Shown: positions 1 to 6,973, counted from the stretch's first letter. The stretch is DNA of 12,807 nucleotides from Bacteriovoracaceae bacterium (GCA_947446835.1 CANFHS010000050.1:1-12807), one strand, 5' to 3'. Notes: a model not told the origin generated them from the letters alone. A program made the numbers and translations.

Positions 1-1
1 G

Positions 2-934
2 CACCCTCACACCATGAAGCTGGGCGAGTTCATCGCGCACTCGCACCTGTTCGGGCGCGTGAAGGTGGGCGAATGGCTGAAGAGGGGCTTCTCGCGCGTG
101 AACGAGGGGACCCTGAAGGACCTGGTGACGGCGGGAATCAGGAAGGGCGTGCTCGATAAGTCGGTCGATGCCACCAACGAGGCCGAGTTCAAGGAGCTCT
201 TCACGGTCATCCAGAACGTGCAGCTCATGGCGCCTTCCACCAAGTCGGTGCTTTCCATCGGCGAAGAGGCCCTTTCCAAGTCCATCAAGCGCATCGGCGC
301 GGTGGACTTCTTCTCGGTGGTGACCCGCAAGCCCACCATCTGCGACTTCAAGCCGGTCGAGGTCGAAGTGGCCGTGGCCCGTCTCGAGGACCGCTCCATC
401 GAGCCCGACAGCCCGGTGCAGGTGCTCCGCTTCGCCAACCGTGTGCCGCTGCAGTTCGACAAGTCGGCCTGCGCCATCGTGCAGGCGCTGACCTCGGTCA
501 ACTGGCGCGCCTACGGACTGCAGCAGCCCAAGGAGTCGCTGCCGCAAGGGCCGTACATCATCGCCGTGTCGGTGGTGTCGCCGTTCATCAAGTTCAAGAA
601 CGCCTCCAAGGAGACGGTCGACGCCTCCGACGAGCTGGTCGAGGAAATCCGCCGCGCCCTGATCCAGGCCGGCCAGAAGCTGTCCAAGCACATCCGGCAG
701 GAAGCCAAGGCCAACGAGCTGGAAGAGAAGATCCGCCACATCGAGCAGTTCGGCCCCATCCTGGTCGACGGCCTGTGCCGCATCACCGGCGCGCCCGAAG
801 CCCGCAAGAAGAAGGCCGAAGACGGCCTGCTCAAGATCCTGGGGCGTGACGCCAAGATGGCCGAGAGCGAGCTCAAGGAAGCCAACGCCCGCCTTGAAGC
901 CCATCTCGAAAAAGAATCCGCCACGAGCGTCTGA
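2..934 (+). CDS. top6B: DNA topoisomerase VI subunit B, C-terminal part (5' end outside window)
   Basis: ATPase subunit of type IIB topoisomerase, which with subunit A passes one DNA duplex through another and relaxes or decatenates DNA. Only the last 310 residues are in view; the GHKL ATPase domain lies upstream. The reading frame is open from base 2. The residues HPHT before the first ATG (14) match the conserved HPH that opens the linker segment of the family, so that ATG is internal. Visible parts: the linker motif with GFSRVNEGTLKDLV, the transducer domain with LRFANRVPL, then SACAI and VNWRAYGL, and a long helix with DELVEEIRRALIQAGQKL before the stop. All follow archaeal Top6B closely. 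The charged C-terminal tail (roughly the last 70 residues) looks like a coiled coil. It ends 14 bp before top6A, with the GGAG of that gene's ribosome site in the gap, so the two are almost certainly co-transcribed. Identification is from remembered family motifs. Confidence 0.93.
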   Translation, partial: HPHTMKLGEFIAHSHLFGRVKVGEWLKRGFSRVNEGTLKDLVTAGIRKGVLDKSVDATNEAEFKELFTVIQNVQLMAPSTKSVLSIGEEALSKSIKRIGAVDFFSVVTRKPTICDFKPVEVEVAVARLEDRSIEPDSPVQVLRFANRVPLQFDKSACAIVQALTSVNWRAYGLQQPKESLPQGPYIIAVSVVSPFIKFKNASKETVDASDELVEEIRRALIQAGQKLSKHIRQEAKANELEEKIRHIEQFGPILVDGLCRITGAPEARKKKAEDGLLKILGRDAKMAESELKEANARLEAHLEKESATSV

Positions 935-939
935 AACCC

Positions 940-943
940 GGAG
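940..943 (+). promoter_or_regulatory. Ribosome binding site of top6A
   Basis: GGAG, five bases before the ATG at 949 and inside the 14-bp gap after the top6B stop. It supports the chosen start and co-translation of B and A. Confidence 0.7.
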
Positions 944-948
944 AATCC

Positions 949-2106
949 ATGGCCAAAGCCTCAGCAGCGATCGATCAAGCCATTCCGAAGATGTCCAAGG
1001 AGCTGTGCAACCGGCTCCTCATGGACCTGGAGCGCGCCAAGCGTCCTGTCCTGTACGCCACCAAGTGCTCGCTCGACAACGCCGTCTACAATCACAAGGT
1101 GGGCTACCTGACTCCCGGTGAGAAGAAGGTGGCCACCGAACTGAACGTCAGCTCGGTCAAGAAGATGAGCCGTGCCATCTTCATGCTGGAAGTCCTGCTC
1201 CGGAACATCGACACGGGAGCGGTGAACACCAAGCGCGAGCTGTATTACATCGCCAAGGGTTACGTGAAGGGGAACTCCAAGTTCAAGCCGCTGGACTTTG
1301 CCGACCAGGATGAGTCGGACTCGACCATCGACTTCATCTGCGAACTGCTGGAGTGCTACCGCGAGGAGGTCAACTGCTACGCCAACGACCGCGGCGGCCA
1401 GACCTACTCGCAGCAGCTGGTGGTCACCGAGACCATGACCGACGGCGAGACCGCGGTCATCGACCTCTCCAAGCTGGGCACCAGCCCGTTCCAGCCCAAG
1501 AACCGGCCGCAGTCGCTCAAGCTCACGGCCCGCAAGAAGATCGACTTCTGCCTGATCGTGGAGTCCGAGGGCACGGCGAACACGCTGGTGGCCAACGGCT
1601 TCACCAAGCGCCACAACTGCATCCTGCTGGGCGCCCAGGGCGTCCCTTCGAACGCCGTGCGGGGCTGGTGCAAGCTCATCCAGGACCAGCTGGAAGTGCC
1701 GCTGTACTTCTTCGGCGACCTGGACGCGTACACCATGCAGAACATCTTCCGCACGCTGAAGGCGGGTTCGGCCGCGTCGCTGATCCGGAACTCCGATTAT
1801 TCGGCGCCTGAAGTCCGCTTCCTGGGCGTGCTGCCCGAGGACATCAAGAAGTACGACCTGCTGGCCTACCCGGTCAGGGAGAACGACGCCGCCGAGGGTC
1901 GGGCCCTCAAGAAGGCCCAGGACGCGCTCAGGAACGACCCGTTCTTCCAGGACAAGAAGAACAAGGGGCTGACCGAGATCCTCTCGTGGCTGCTCAAGCA
2001 GAAGATCCGTTGCGAGCAGCAGGCCTACTTCACGGTCAATCCGCTGGATCCGACCATGCCCGAGAAGATCATCATCGAGAAGATCAAGCGCGGCTCGTAC
2101 GTGTAA
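949..2106 (+). CDS. top6A: DNA topoisomerase VI subunit A (Spo11-like)
   Basis: DNA-cleaving subunit of topoisomerase VI, homologous to the meiotic protein Spo11. It is 385 aa, a normal family length. The winged-helix (CAP-like, 5Y-CAP) domain carries TKRELYYIAKG, with the catalytic tyrosine expected at Tyr100 (second of the YY pair) that links to the 5' DNA end. The TOPRIM domain follows with LIVESEG (Glu205) and FFGDLDAY (Asp257, Asp259), the metal-binding acid set. GVLPEDIKKYDL and the CEQQA motif near residue 355 are also family hallmarks. In archaeal proteins the second aspartate is usually followed by Pro-Tyr/Trp-Gly; here it is Ala-Tyr-Thr, a mild oddity. ATG at 949 has GGAG five bases upstream and lies just after the top6B stop. 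The gene ends 20 bp before the oppositely directed hemoglobin gene. Confidence 0.95.
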   Translation: MAKASAAIDQAIPKMSKELCNRLLMDLERAKRPVLYATKCSLDNAVYNHKVGYLTPGEKKVATELNVSSVKKMSRAIFMLEVLLRNIDTGAVNTKRELYYIAKGYVKGNSKFKPLDFADQDESDSTIDFICELLECYREEVNCYANDRGGQTYSQQLVVTETMTDGETAVIDLSKLGTSPFQPKNRPQSLKLTARKKIDFCLIVESEGTANTLVANGFTKRHNCILLGAQGVPSNAVRGWCKLIQDQLEVPLYFFGDLDAYTMQNIFRTLKAGSAASLIRNSDYSAPEVRFLGVLPEDIKKYDLLAYPVRENDAAEGRALKKAQDALRNDPFFQDKKNKGLTEILSWLLKQKIRCEQQAYFTVNPLDPTMPEKIIIEKIKRGSYV

Positions 2107-2126
2107 GGCGCCTGGGGTATTCCGGC

Positions 2127-2516
2127 TCAGCGCTGGACGGCGCTGCGGAAGGCTTCCTCGAAGCCGACCCAGGTTCGGATATCCGCCTCGGCCACGCCGT
2201 GGGCGCGCAGCGTATCCTCGAGGATCCGCAGGCGGCGGTCGAAATGGCCCGGCAGGATAGGAGCCATGCTGCGGTGCGCCTGGGCGGGCGGCTGGCCGCT
2301 GTAGGAGGGCGCGGCCCCCATGGCGCGCATCAGGAAGTTGCCCTGGTTCCGCGCGATCGATTCCAGGTCCTTGCCCTGGAAGAAGAAACCCAGCATCACG
2401 TCCTGGCCCATGCGCTGGTAGAAGTCGGAGAGGATCTTCCGGAGACCCGGCTCCCCACCCAGGTTCTGGTAAAGCGCCGCCAGGGCGGCCTTCTGGGGAG
2501 CCGGGTTTTCAGTCAT
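2127..2516 (-). CDS. Truncated hemoglobin (2-on-2 globin)
   Basis: Small heme protein of 129 aa that probably binds O2 or NO; truncated hemoglobins serve in NO detoxification, redox sensing or O2 handling. Evidence: LYQNLGGEPGLRKIL at the start of the fold, DFYQRM with Tyr33 at the expected B10 position, GFFFQGKD around the CD turn, the FLMRAMGAAPSYSG segment typical of the E helix to EF loop, and AHRSM with His81 as the likely proximal heme ligand, followed by HFDRRLRILEDTL. The overall pattern is closest to group I. The ATG lies 8 bases after the histone stop with no clear Shine-Dalgarno sequence, suggesting translational coupling. It is the last gene of the FKBP-histone-globin set. Group assignment within the family is uncertain. 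Confidence 0.88.
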   Translation of the reverse strand: MTENPAPQKAALAALYQNLGGEPGLRKILSDFYQRMGQDVMLGFFFQGKDLESIARNQGNFLMRAMGAAPSYSGQPPAQAHRSMAPILPGHFDRRLRILEDTLRAHGVAEADIRTWVGFEEAFRSAVQR

Positions 2517-2524
2517 GCCGGAGT

Positions 2525-2740
2525 TCAGCCGAAGTCGCGATCCATGACCGTCTTGCGGCCTTCGCGCTTGGCGTTGTCGATGGCCTGGTCGCAGAGCTGG
2601 CGGACTTTTTCCGACAGGGCGGACATGACGGCACCCGAGGTGTTCATGCCCGACTTGGCGCGGATGTAGTTCTTCAGCTTGGAGGCCACCACCAGGACTT
2701 CACCGCCCTGGGCTTCGGATTCTTGATTCGTGTTTTCCAT
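2525..2740 (-). CDS. Bacterial histone-fold protein (single-domain, Bdellovibrio Bd0055-like)
   Basis: A 71-residue protein that most likely dimerises and binds DNA as a nucleoid protein. It has an acidic N-terminal tail (residues 1-15), a first helix LVVASKLKNYIRAK (16-29), a loop MNTSG, a long central helix (about 35-60), and then GRKTV and DRDF. The GRKT signature with Arg62 and an aspartate seven residues later (Asp69) reproduces the Arg-Asp pair of archaeal histones such as HMfB (GRKTI...ED). The protein stops right after DRDFG, so the third helix is nearly absent, unlike archaeal histones that run about ten residues further. It sits between an FKBP lipoprotein gene (31 bp upstream) and a hemoglobin gene (8 bp downstream). 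Assignment rests on remembered motifs of archaeal and Bdellovibrio histones; DNA binding is inferred. A histone-like CBF/NF-Y-type protein of other function is the main alternative. Confidence 0.86.
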   Translation of the reverse strand: MENTNQESEAQGGEVLVVASKLKNYIRAKSGMNTSGAVMSALSEKVRQLCDQAIDNAKREGRKTVMDRDFG

Positions 2741-2747
2741 TTTCGTT

Positions 2748-2753
2748 TCCTTC
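2748..2753 (-). promoter_or_regulatory. Ribosome binding site of the histone gene
   Basis: Read on the minus strand the sequence before the ATG is GAAGGAAACGAAAATG. The GAAGGA core with about seven bases of spacing is one of the clearer Shine-Dalgarno sites in the window, consistent with strong expression. Confidence 0.65.
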
Positions 2754-2771
2754 GATGGGTTCAGGAACAGG

Positions 2772-3236
2772 TCACTCGACGCCGAGCAGCTCGACTTCGA
2801 AGACGAGCGTGGCGTTGGGCGGGATCACGTTGCCCGCGCCGCGCTCGCCGTAGCCGAGTTGCGAGGGGATGGTGAGCTTGCGCTTGCCGCCGACTTTCAT
2901 GCCGGCAATGCCTTTTTCCCAGCCCTGGATGACCTGGCCGGCGCCCAGCTGGAACTTGAACGGCTGGCCGCGGTCCACCGACGAGTCGAACTTCTTGCCG
3001 TCGGTCAGCGTGCCCGTGTAGTGCACCGAAACGGTCTTGCCGTTGGTGGCCTCGAGGCCGTTGCCCGGCTTGAGGTCTTCGATCTTCAGCTCGGTGGCTT
3101 CAGGAGCCGCGCCGGTCTGGGCGGTGGTTGCCGCGGTATTGGTCGCGGTTTGCTGTTCGGCCGGTTGCTTCTTGGTGCAGGCACCGAAGGCCACCAGGCT
3201 CAGGGTCGCGATTGCAGTCAGGCAAAGCTTTTTCAT
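2772..3236 (-). CDS. FKBP-type peptidyl-prolyl isomerase, probable lipoprotein
   Basis: Cis-trans prolyl isomerase expected in the periplasm or at a membrane surface, helping protein folding. It has 154 aa. Residues 1-20 look like a lipoprotein signal: MKKL, a hydrophobic stretch, and VAFGAC with Cys20 as the acylation site. A linker of about 28 residues rich in Ala, Thr and Gln follows, then one full FKBP domain (about 50-154) with VHYTGTL, FDSS, GQVIQGWEKGI, LGYGERG and PPNATLVFEVELL. The active-site aromatics and acid are all present (Tyr73, Phe83, Asp84, Val102, Ile103, Trp106, Tyr129, Phe146). The start at 3236 is chosen because it opens the signal peptide and has AAAGGAA ten bases upstream; the frame stays open for 84 more codons, but those run across the divergent uppP start. 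First gene of the likely operon with the histone and hemoglobin. Confidence 0.94.
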   Translation of the reverse strand: MKKLCLTAIATLSLVAFGACTKKQPAEQQTATNTAATTAQTGAAPEATELKIEDLKPGNGLEATNGKTVSVHYTGTLTDGKKFDSSVDRGQPFKFQLGAGQVIQGWEKGIAGMKVGGKRKLTIPSQLGYGERGAGNVIPPNATLVFEVELLGVE

Positions 3237-3344
3237 GATCGGGGAATTCCTTTCGTGATTAGGCTGGAAGCGCTCACCTTCGCACAGGATTTGGGAAAGA
3301 GGGAGTGGGAATCTGGCCGGTTCGGGATTACCATTCCGTAACCT
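3237..3344. promoter_or_regulatory. Divergent intergenic region, FKBP operon / uppP
   Basis: 108 bp between two start codons reading away from each other, so promoters for both directions should lie here. I see no good -35/-10 pair. The uppP side lacks a clear Shine-Dalgarno site before its ATG. Promoter presence is inferred from gene layout only. Confidence 0.45.
3247..3253 (-). promoter_or_regulatory. Ribosome binding site deciding the FKBP start
   Basis: AAAGGAA on the minus strand, ten bases before the ATG at 3236. It supports the short form with a lipoprotein signal over the longer open frame. Confidence 0.65.
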
Positions 3345-4142
3345 ATGGATCTCTTTCACGCGTTTCTCTACGGCGCTGTTCAGGGCATCACGGAGTACCT
3401 GCCGATTTCGAGCTCGGCCCATCTGATCCTGCTTCCGCAGTTCCTGCGGCAGGAAGACCCGGGTTTGGCCTTCGACGTGTTCCTGCATCTGGGAACCCTG
3501 CTGGCCACGCTGGCCTACTTCTGGCGGGAATGGGCCAAAGTGGGGCGCGATGCCTGGAGCGATGGCGGACTATTTCAGTTCAAAGGTGCCAGCCTGGGCA
3601 ACCTGGCGTTGGCCACCCTGCCGGCCTTGGCCGTGGGTGCGGTCCTGCACCACAAGGTGGAGAGCGTGTTCCGCGGCAACAGCGTGCTCTTCGTGACCCT
3701 GCCGGTTTTCGGACTCGTGCTGTACGCCGTGGACGCCTGGCGCCCGCGCGCGCGCACGGTGAACCACCTGGAGCTGCGCGATGCGCTCTGGATCGGCTGC
3801 TGCCAGTGCCTGGCCCTGGTGCCGGGGGTGTCCCGCTCGGGCTCGACGATGACGGCGGGTCGCCTGGTGAACCTGGATCGCGAAGCGGCCGCGCGGTTTT
3901 CGTTCCTGCTGTCGGGCCCGGTGACCCTGGCGGCCATCGTGTTCGAACTTCGCAAGTGGCATGAGCTGTGGAACGGCCCGGTCGGCGCGCTGCCACTCCT
4001 CGTGGCGGGCCTGAGCTCGTTCCTGTTCGGGTGCCTCGCCATCGGCGGCCTGATCCGGCTGCTGCGCCGATTCGGCTACCTGAGCTTTGCCGTGTACCGG
4101 GCGGGCCTGGCGCTGGTCATCTGGCGCGTGCTGGGAGTCTGA
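3345..4142 (+). CDS. uppP: Undecaprenyl-diphosphatase (UppP/BacA)
   Basis: Integral membrane enzyme that removes one phosphate from undecaprenyl diphosphate and so recycles the lipid carrier for peptidoglycan and other envelope polymers. Overexpression in other bacteria gives bacitracin resistance. It has 265 aa, the usual length, and is mostly hydrophobic with about seven or eight membrane segments. Motif 1, QGITEYLPISSSAHL (residues 13-27), holds Glu17 and His26; motif 2, PGVSRSGST (160-168), holds Arg164. These align with E. coli Glu21, His30 and Arg174. FSFLLSGPV and the C-terminal AVYRAGLAL are also typical. ATG at 3345 starts directly at the conserved N-terminus; no Shine-Dalgarno is evident. 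It stands alone and ends 22 bp from the convergent LOG gene. Confidence 0.96.
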   Translation: MDLFHAFLYGAVQGITEYLPISSSAHLILLPQFLRQEDPGLAFDVFLHLGTLLATLAYFWREWAKVGRDAWSDGGLFQFKGASLGNLALATLPALAVGAVLHHKVESVFRGNSVLFVTLPVFGLVLYAVDAWRPRARTVNHLELRDALWIGCCQCLALVPGVSRSGSTMTAGRLVNLDREAAARFSFLLSGPVTLAAIVFELRKWHELWNGPVGALPLLVAGLSSFLFGCLAIGGLIRLLRRFGYLSFAVYRAGLALVIWRVLGV

Positions 4143-4164
4143 GGCCTTCCCGGCAGCGCGACAG

Positions 4165-4914
4165 TCAGGGGGCCCGGGTTTCTGGCACCGGCGTGATGGG
4201 CAGCTTCAGCGTGACCGCGTTCCTGCGGACGATGCTGGCCATCTCTTCGCAGTCGTCGGTCACGGTGATGAAGGCCAGGTCGCTGGCGCTCACCGTGCCT
4301 TGGGCGACGAGCGTGTTTTGCGCCCAGTCCAGGAAGCCTTGCCAGTAGCTCTTGCCCATCAGGACCACCGGAAAGTCATACAGCTTTCCCGACTGGATCA
4401 GCGTCAGCGCTTCGGTCATTTCGTCGAGGGTGCCCAGGCCTCCGGGCAGGAACACAAAGGCGTACGAGTATTTGACCAGCATCACCTTGCGCACGAAGAA
4501 GTAGTAAAATTCGACCACCGTATCGAGGTAGCGATTGGGGCGCTGTTCGTGGGGAAGCTGGATGTTGCAGCCCACGGTGCGGCCGCCGGCCTCGTGGGCG
4601 CCGCGGTTGGCAGCTTCCATCAGTCCCGGGCCACCGCCCGTGATGACGGTGTACCCTTCGCGGGCCAGCGTGCGGCCCACCTGGCGGGCCAGGGTGGAGT
4701 AGGGGTGGTCTTCGTGGAACCGCGCGGAGCCGAAGACGGTGATCGAAGGGCCCACGAAGTGGAGCGTCCGGAAGCCGCGGATGAACTCCAGCGCGATGCG
4801 GAGCACCCGCAGCGCTTCCTTGGCGCGGGACTGGCGACCGGCCAGGAACTGGCGCTCCGAATGGAGCTCGGAGAGGCGTCGGATCCGGAGTCGGGGATGA
4901 AGCCAGCGCAGCAT
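4165..4914 (-). CDS. LOG-family protein (Rossmann-fold nucleotide phosphoribohydrolase, TIGR00730-like)
   Basis: Member of the LOG ('lysine decarboxylase-like') family, which splits nucleoside 5'-monophosphates into free base and ribose 5-phosphate; in plants and some bacteria this releases cytokinins. 249 aa with a basic, helical N-terminal extension of about 55 residues not found in the short LOG forms. The core has SITVFGSAR, then GGGPGLMEAANRGA (93-106) and PGGLGTLDEMTE (157-168), the two family signatures; Arg142 and Glu165 match the catalytic pair. No substrate can be named from sequence. ATG at 4914 is preceded by a weak or absent Shine-Dalgarno. Despite old database names it is very unlikely to be a lysine decarboxylase. 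Confidence 0.92.
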   Translation of the reverse strand: MLRWLHPRLRIRRLSELHSERQFLAGRQSRAKEALRVLRIALEFIRGFRTLHFVGPSITVFGSARFHEDHPYSTLARQVGRTLAREGYTVITGGGPGLMEAANRGAHEAGGRTVGCNIQLPHEQRPNRYLDTVVEFYYFFVRKVMLVKYSYAFVFLPGGLGTLDEMTEALTLIQSGKLYDFPVVLMGKSYWQGFLDWAQNTLVAQGTVSASDLAFITVTDDCEEMASIVRRNAVTLKLPITPVPETRAP

Positions 4915-5044
4915 CGGCCGGGTATAAGCGGGATTGATTTAAATTTCCATTGAATATTAGCGGTTTAGCTCAGCTTCGGAACGAACCTTCAGGTGTATTG
5001 TCATATTGGACAAAATTGGTCCGAATAGGGTAGAAGCGGCGTCG
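4915..5044. promoter_or_regulatory. AT-rich divergent intergenic region, LOG / radical SAM
   Basis: 130 bp, visibly richer in A+T than the genes around it, between two divergent starts. It holds an imperfect inverted repeat at 5005-5026 (GGAC, 7-base loop, GTCC, with flanking ATT/AAT). TTGTCA (4998) and TTGGAC (5006) resemble -35 boxes, but no matching -10 lies at the right spacing. On the minus strand TAATAT and TATACC could be -10 boxes for the LOG gene. Promoter calls are tentative. Confidence 0.5.
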
Positions 5045-6973
5045 ATGCGGATTTTGCTCCTGACCCCGCCCATGACCCAGCTCAATACGCCGTACCCGGC
5101 CACGGCGTACCTGACGGGGTTCCTGCGTTCGCGGGGGCGCGAAGTGGTCCAGGCCGACCCCGCCATCGAGCTGGTGCTCAAGCTGTTCTCGCCGCAGGGA
5201 CTGGACCTGGTCCGCGCGGAGCTGGAGGCAGCACCCAAGAAAGCGCGCAACGCCACGCCGCCGGTGCAGGCGTTCCTTTCCCATTTTGACCGCATCCGGG
5301 CCTGCGTGGCTCCGGCGCTGCGGTTCCTGCAGGGGCGTGACCCCACGCTGGCCATGCGGATCGCCAGCCGCGAGTTCCTGCCCGAAGGCCCGCGCTTCGC
5401 GGCGCTCGAGGCCATGGCCGAGGCGGCGGGCGGTGAGGGGCTGGAGTGGGCGTTCGGCGCGCTGGGCGTGCAGGACCGCGCCAAGTACCTGGCCTCGCTT
5501 TTCCTGGATGACCTGGCCGATGCGGTCCGCGAAGGCGTGGATCCGCGCTTCGAGCTGTCCCGCTACGGCGAGAAGCTGGCCGCAAGCCAGGCCACCTTCG
5601 ATCTGGTCCGCGACGCGGTCGAGTCGCCCCGCACGACCCTGGTGGACCGCCTGCTCGACGAAATCGCCCTCGACCTGTGCCGCAGGCATCAGCCGGATGT
5701 GCTGGGCCTGACGGTGCCGTTTCCGGGCAACGTGTACGGAGCCTTCCGTATCGCCCGGGTCTTCCGGTGCGAGCGCCCGGCGACGCGCATCCTGATGGGC
5801 GGCGGCTACGTGAACACCGAGCTGCGCTCGCTCAAGGACCCGCGCGTGTTCGATTACGTCGACTACATCACGCTGGATGACGGGGAACGCCCCATCCTGA
5901 ACGTGCTGGAGCACGTCGAAGGCAAGCGGGGTCCGGAAGGGCTGCTACGCACCTTCGTGCGCGAGGAGGGCCGCGTGGTGTTGCGCTCCAGCGCCACCGA
6001 GCACGACATTCCCCACCGCGACACCGGCACGCCGACCTACGACGGGCTTCCGCTGGGCAGTTATCTTTCGGTGGTCGAGATGCTGAATCCCATGCACCGC
6101 ATCTGGTCGGACGGGCGCTGGAACAAGCTGACCCTGGCCCACGGCTGCTACTGGAAGAAGTGCAACTTCTGCGACGTCACGCTGGACTACATCGGACGCT
6201 ACGATCCCATGCGGGGCGACGAGGTCGTGGACCGCATCGAGAAGATGGTGGCCGAGACGGGCTCCACGGGATTCCACTTCGTGGACGAGGCGGCCCCGCC
6301 GGCCGTGCTCAAGGCCATGGCCGAAAGGCTCATCGCGCGCGGCGTTTCCATCAGCTGGTGGGGCAACGTGCGGTTCGACAAGACTTTCACTCCCGAACTC
6401 TGCCAGCTGCTGGCGCAATCGGGCTGTGTCGCGGTTTCTGGCGGACTCGAGGTGGCCAGCGACCGGCTGCTCGGGCTGATGCAGAAAGGCGTCTCGGTCG
6501 ACCAGGTGGCGCGCGTGACCCGCGCCTTCACGGATGCCGGCGTGCTGGTCCATGCCTACCTCATGTATGGCTTTCCGACACAGACCGAGCAGGAGACCGT
6601 GGATGCCCTGGAGCGTGTCCGCCAGCTCTTCGAGCAGGGCTGCATCCAGTCGGCGTACTGGCACCGGTTCTCGGCCACGGCGCACAGCCCGATCGGTCGC
6701 GACCCCGACCGCTTCGGCATCCGGATCCTGCCGGAGCCCGCGGTTTCTTTTGCCCGCAACGACCTGGCTTTCGAGGACCCGACAGGCACGGACCACGACA
6801 CCTTGGGCAAGGGCCTCAAGGCCGCGCTCTACAATTACATGCACGGTCTGGGGCTGGACGCCGATGTCCGGCAGTGGTTCCCGCGGCCGGTGCCCAAGGC
6901 CAAGGTCCCCAAGGACCTGGTCCTGAAGGCCTTGCGCCAGCCGCGCGCCAAGGTCCTGGCGGCCGACTGCTGA
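5045..6973 (+). CDS. B12-binding domain radical SAM protein
   Basis: Predicted cytoplasmic enzyme with an N-terminal cobalamin-binding Rossmann domain and a radical SAM barrel; such proteins often methylate or rearrange unactivated carbons. 642 aa from ATG 5045, chosen because MRILLLTPP is the first strand of the B12 domain; a TTG at 5006 would add 13 residues. The B12 domain is split: strand one (1-9) and PDVLGLTVPFPGN to RILMGGGY (217-255) are separated by about 170 mostly helical residues, an unusually long insert. The usual DxHxxG cobalamin ligand motif is not evident, as in several relatives. The iron-sulfur motif is GCYWKKCNFC (Cys368, Cys373, Cys376), i.e. CX4CX2C rather than CX3CX2C. 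SGGLEVASDRLLGLMQKGV and YLMYGFPTQTEQET later in the barrel are typical of the group. Substrate is unknown and neighbours give no pathway. It ends 3 bp from the convergent orphan gene. Confidence 0.9.
   Translation: MRILLLTPPMTQLNTPYPATAYLTGFLRSRGREVVQADPAIELVLKLFSPQGLDLVRAELEAAPKKARNATPPVQAFLSHFDRIRACVAPALRFLQGRDPTLAMRIASREFLPEGPRFAALEAMAEAAGGEGLEWAFGALGVQDRAKYLASLFLDDLADAVREGVDPRFELSRYGEKLAASQATFDLVRDAVESPRTTLVDRLLDEIALDLCRRHQPDVLGLTVPFPGNVYGAFRIARVFRCERPATRILMGGGYVNTELRSLKDPRVFDYVDYITLDDGERPILNVLEHVEGKRGPEGLLRTFVREEGRVVLRSSATEHDIPHRDTGTPTYDGLPLGSYLSVVEMLNPMHRIWSDGRWNKLTLAHGCYWKKCNFCDVTLDYIGRYDPMRGDEVVDRIEKMVAETGSTGFHFVDEAAPPAVLKAMAERLIARGVSISWWGNVRFDKTFTPELCQLLAQSGCVAVSGGLEVASDRLLGLMQKGVSVDQVARVTRAFTDAGVLVHAYLMYGFPTQTEQETVDALERVRQLFEQGCIQSAYWHRFSATAHSPIGRDPDRFGIRILPEPAVSFARNDLAFEDPTGTDHDTLGKGLKAALYNYMHGLGLDADVRQWFPRPVPKAKVPKDLVLKALRQPRAKVLAADC

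Noticed and set aside
14..16. ATG at 14 as the true start of top6B
   Set aside because: Upstream in-frame codons continue the conserved HPH linker motif and the ATPase domain is missing, so the gene is cut by the window edge.
2107..2144. Terminator between top6A and the hemoglobin gene
   Set aside because: AGCGC/GCGCT at 2129-2144 is a short stem inside the globin coding end, with no T-run on either strand.
2730..3341. 203-codon + strand frame opposite the FKBP gene
   Set aside because: The FKBP domain on the minus strand is unmistakable; this is its shadow.
3237..3488. 84-residue N-terminal extension of the FKBP protein
   Set aside because: It would cross the uppP start and place the lipoprotein signal internally; the 3236 start has a Shine-Dalgarno site.
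4087..4953. 288-codon + strand frame opposite the LOG gene
   Set aside because: It overlaps the end of uppP and runs antisense to the clearly identified LOG gene; its low-complexity translation has no motif.
5006..5044. TTG start adding 13 residues to the radical SAM protein
   Set aside because: The conserved B12-domain strand begins at ATG 5045; the TTG lies inside the dyad and lacks a better ribosome site.
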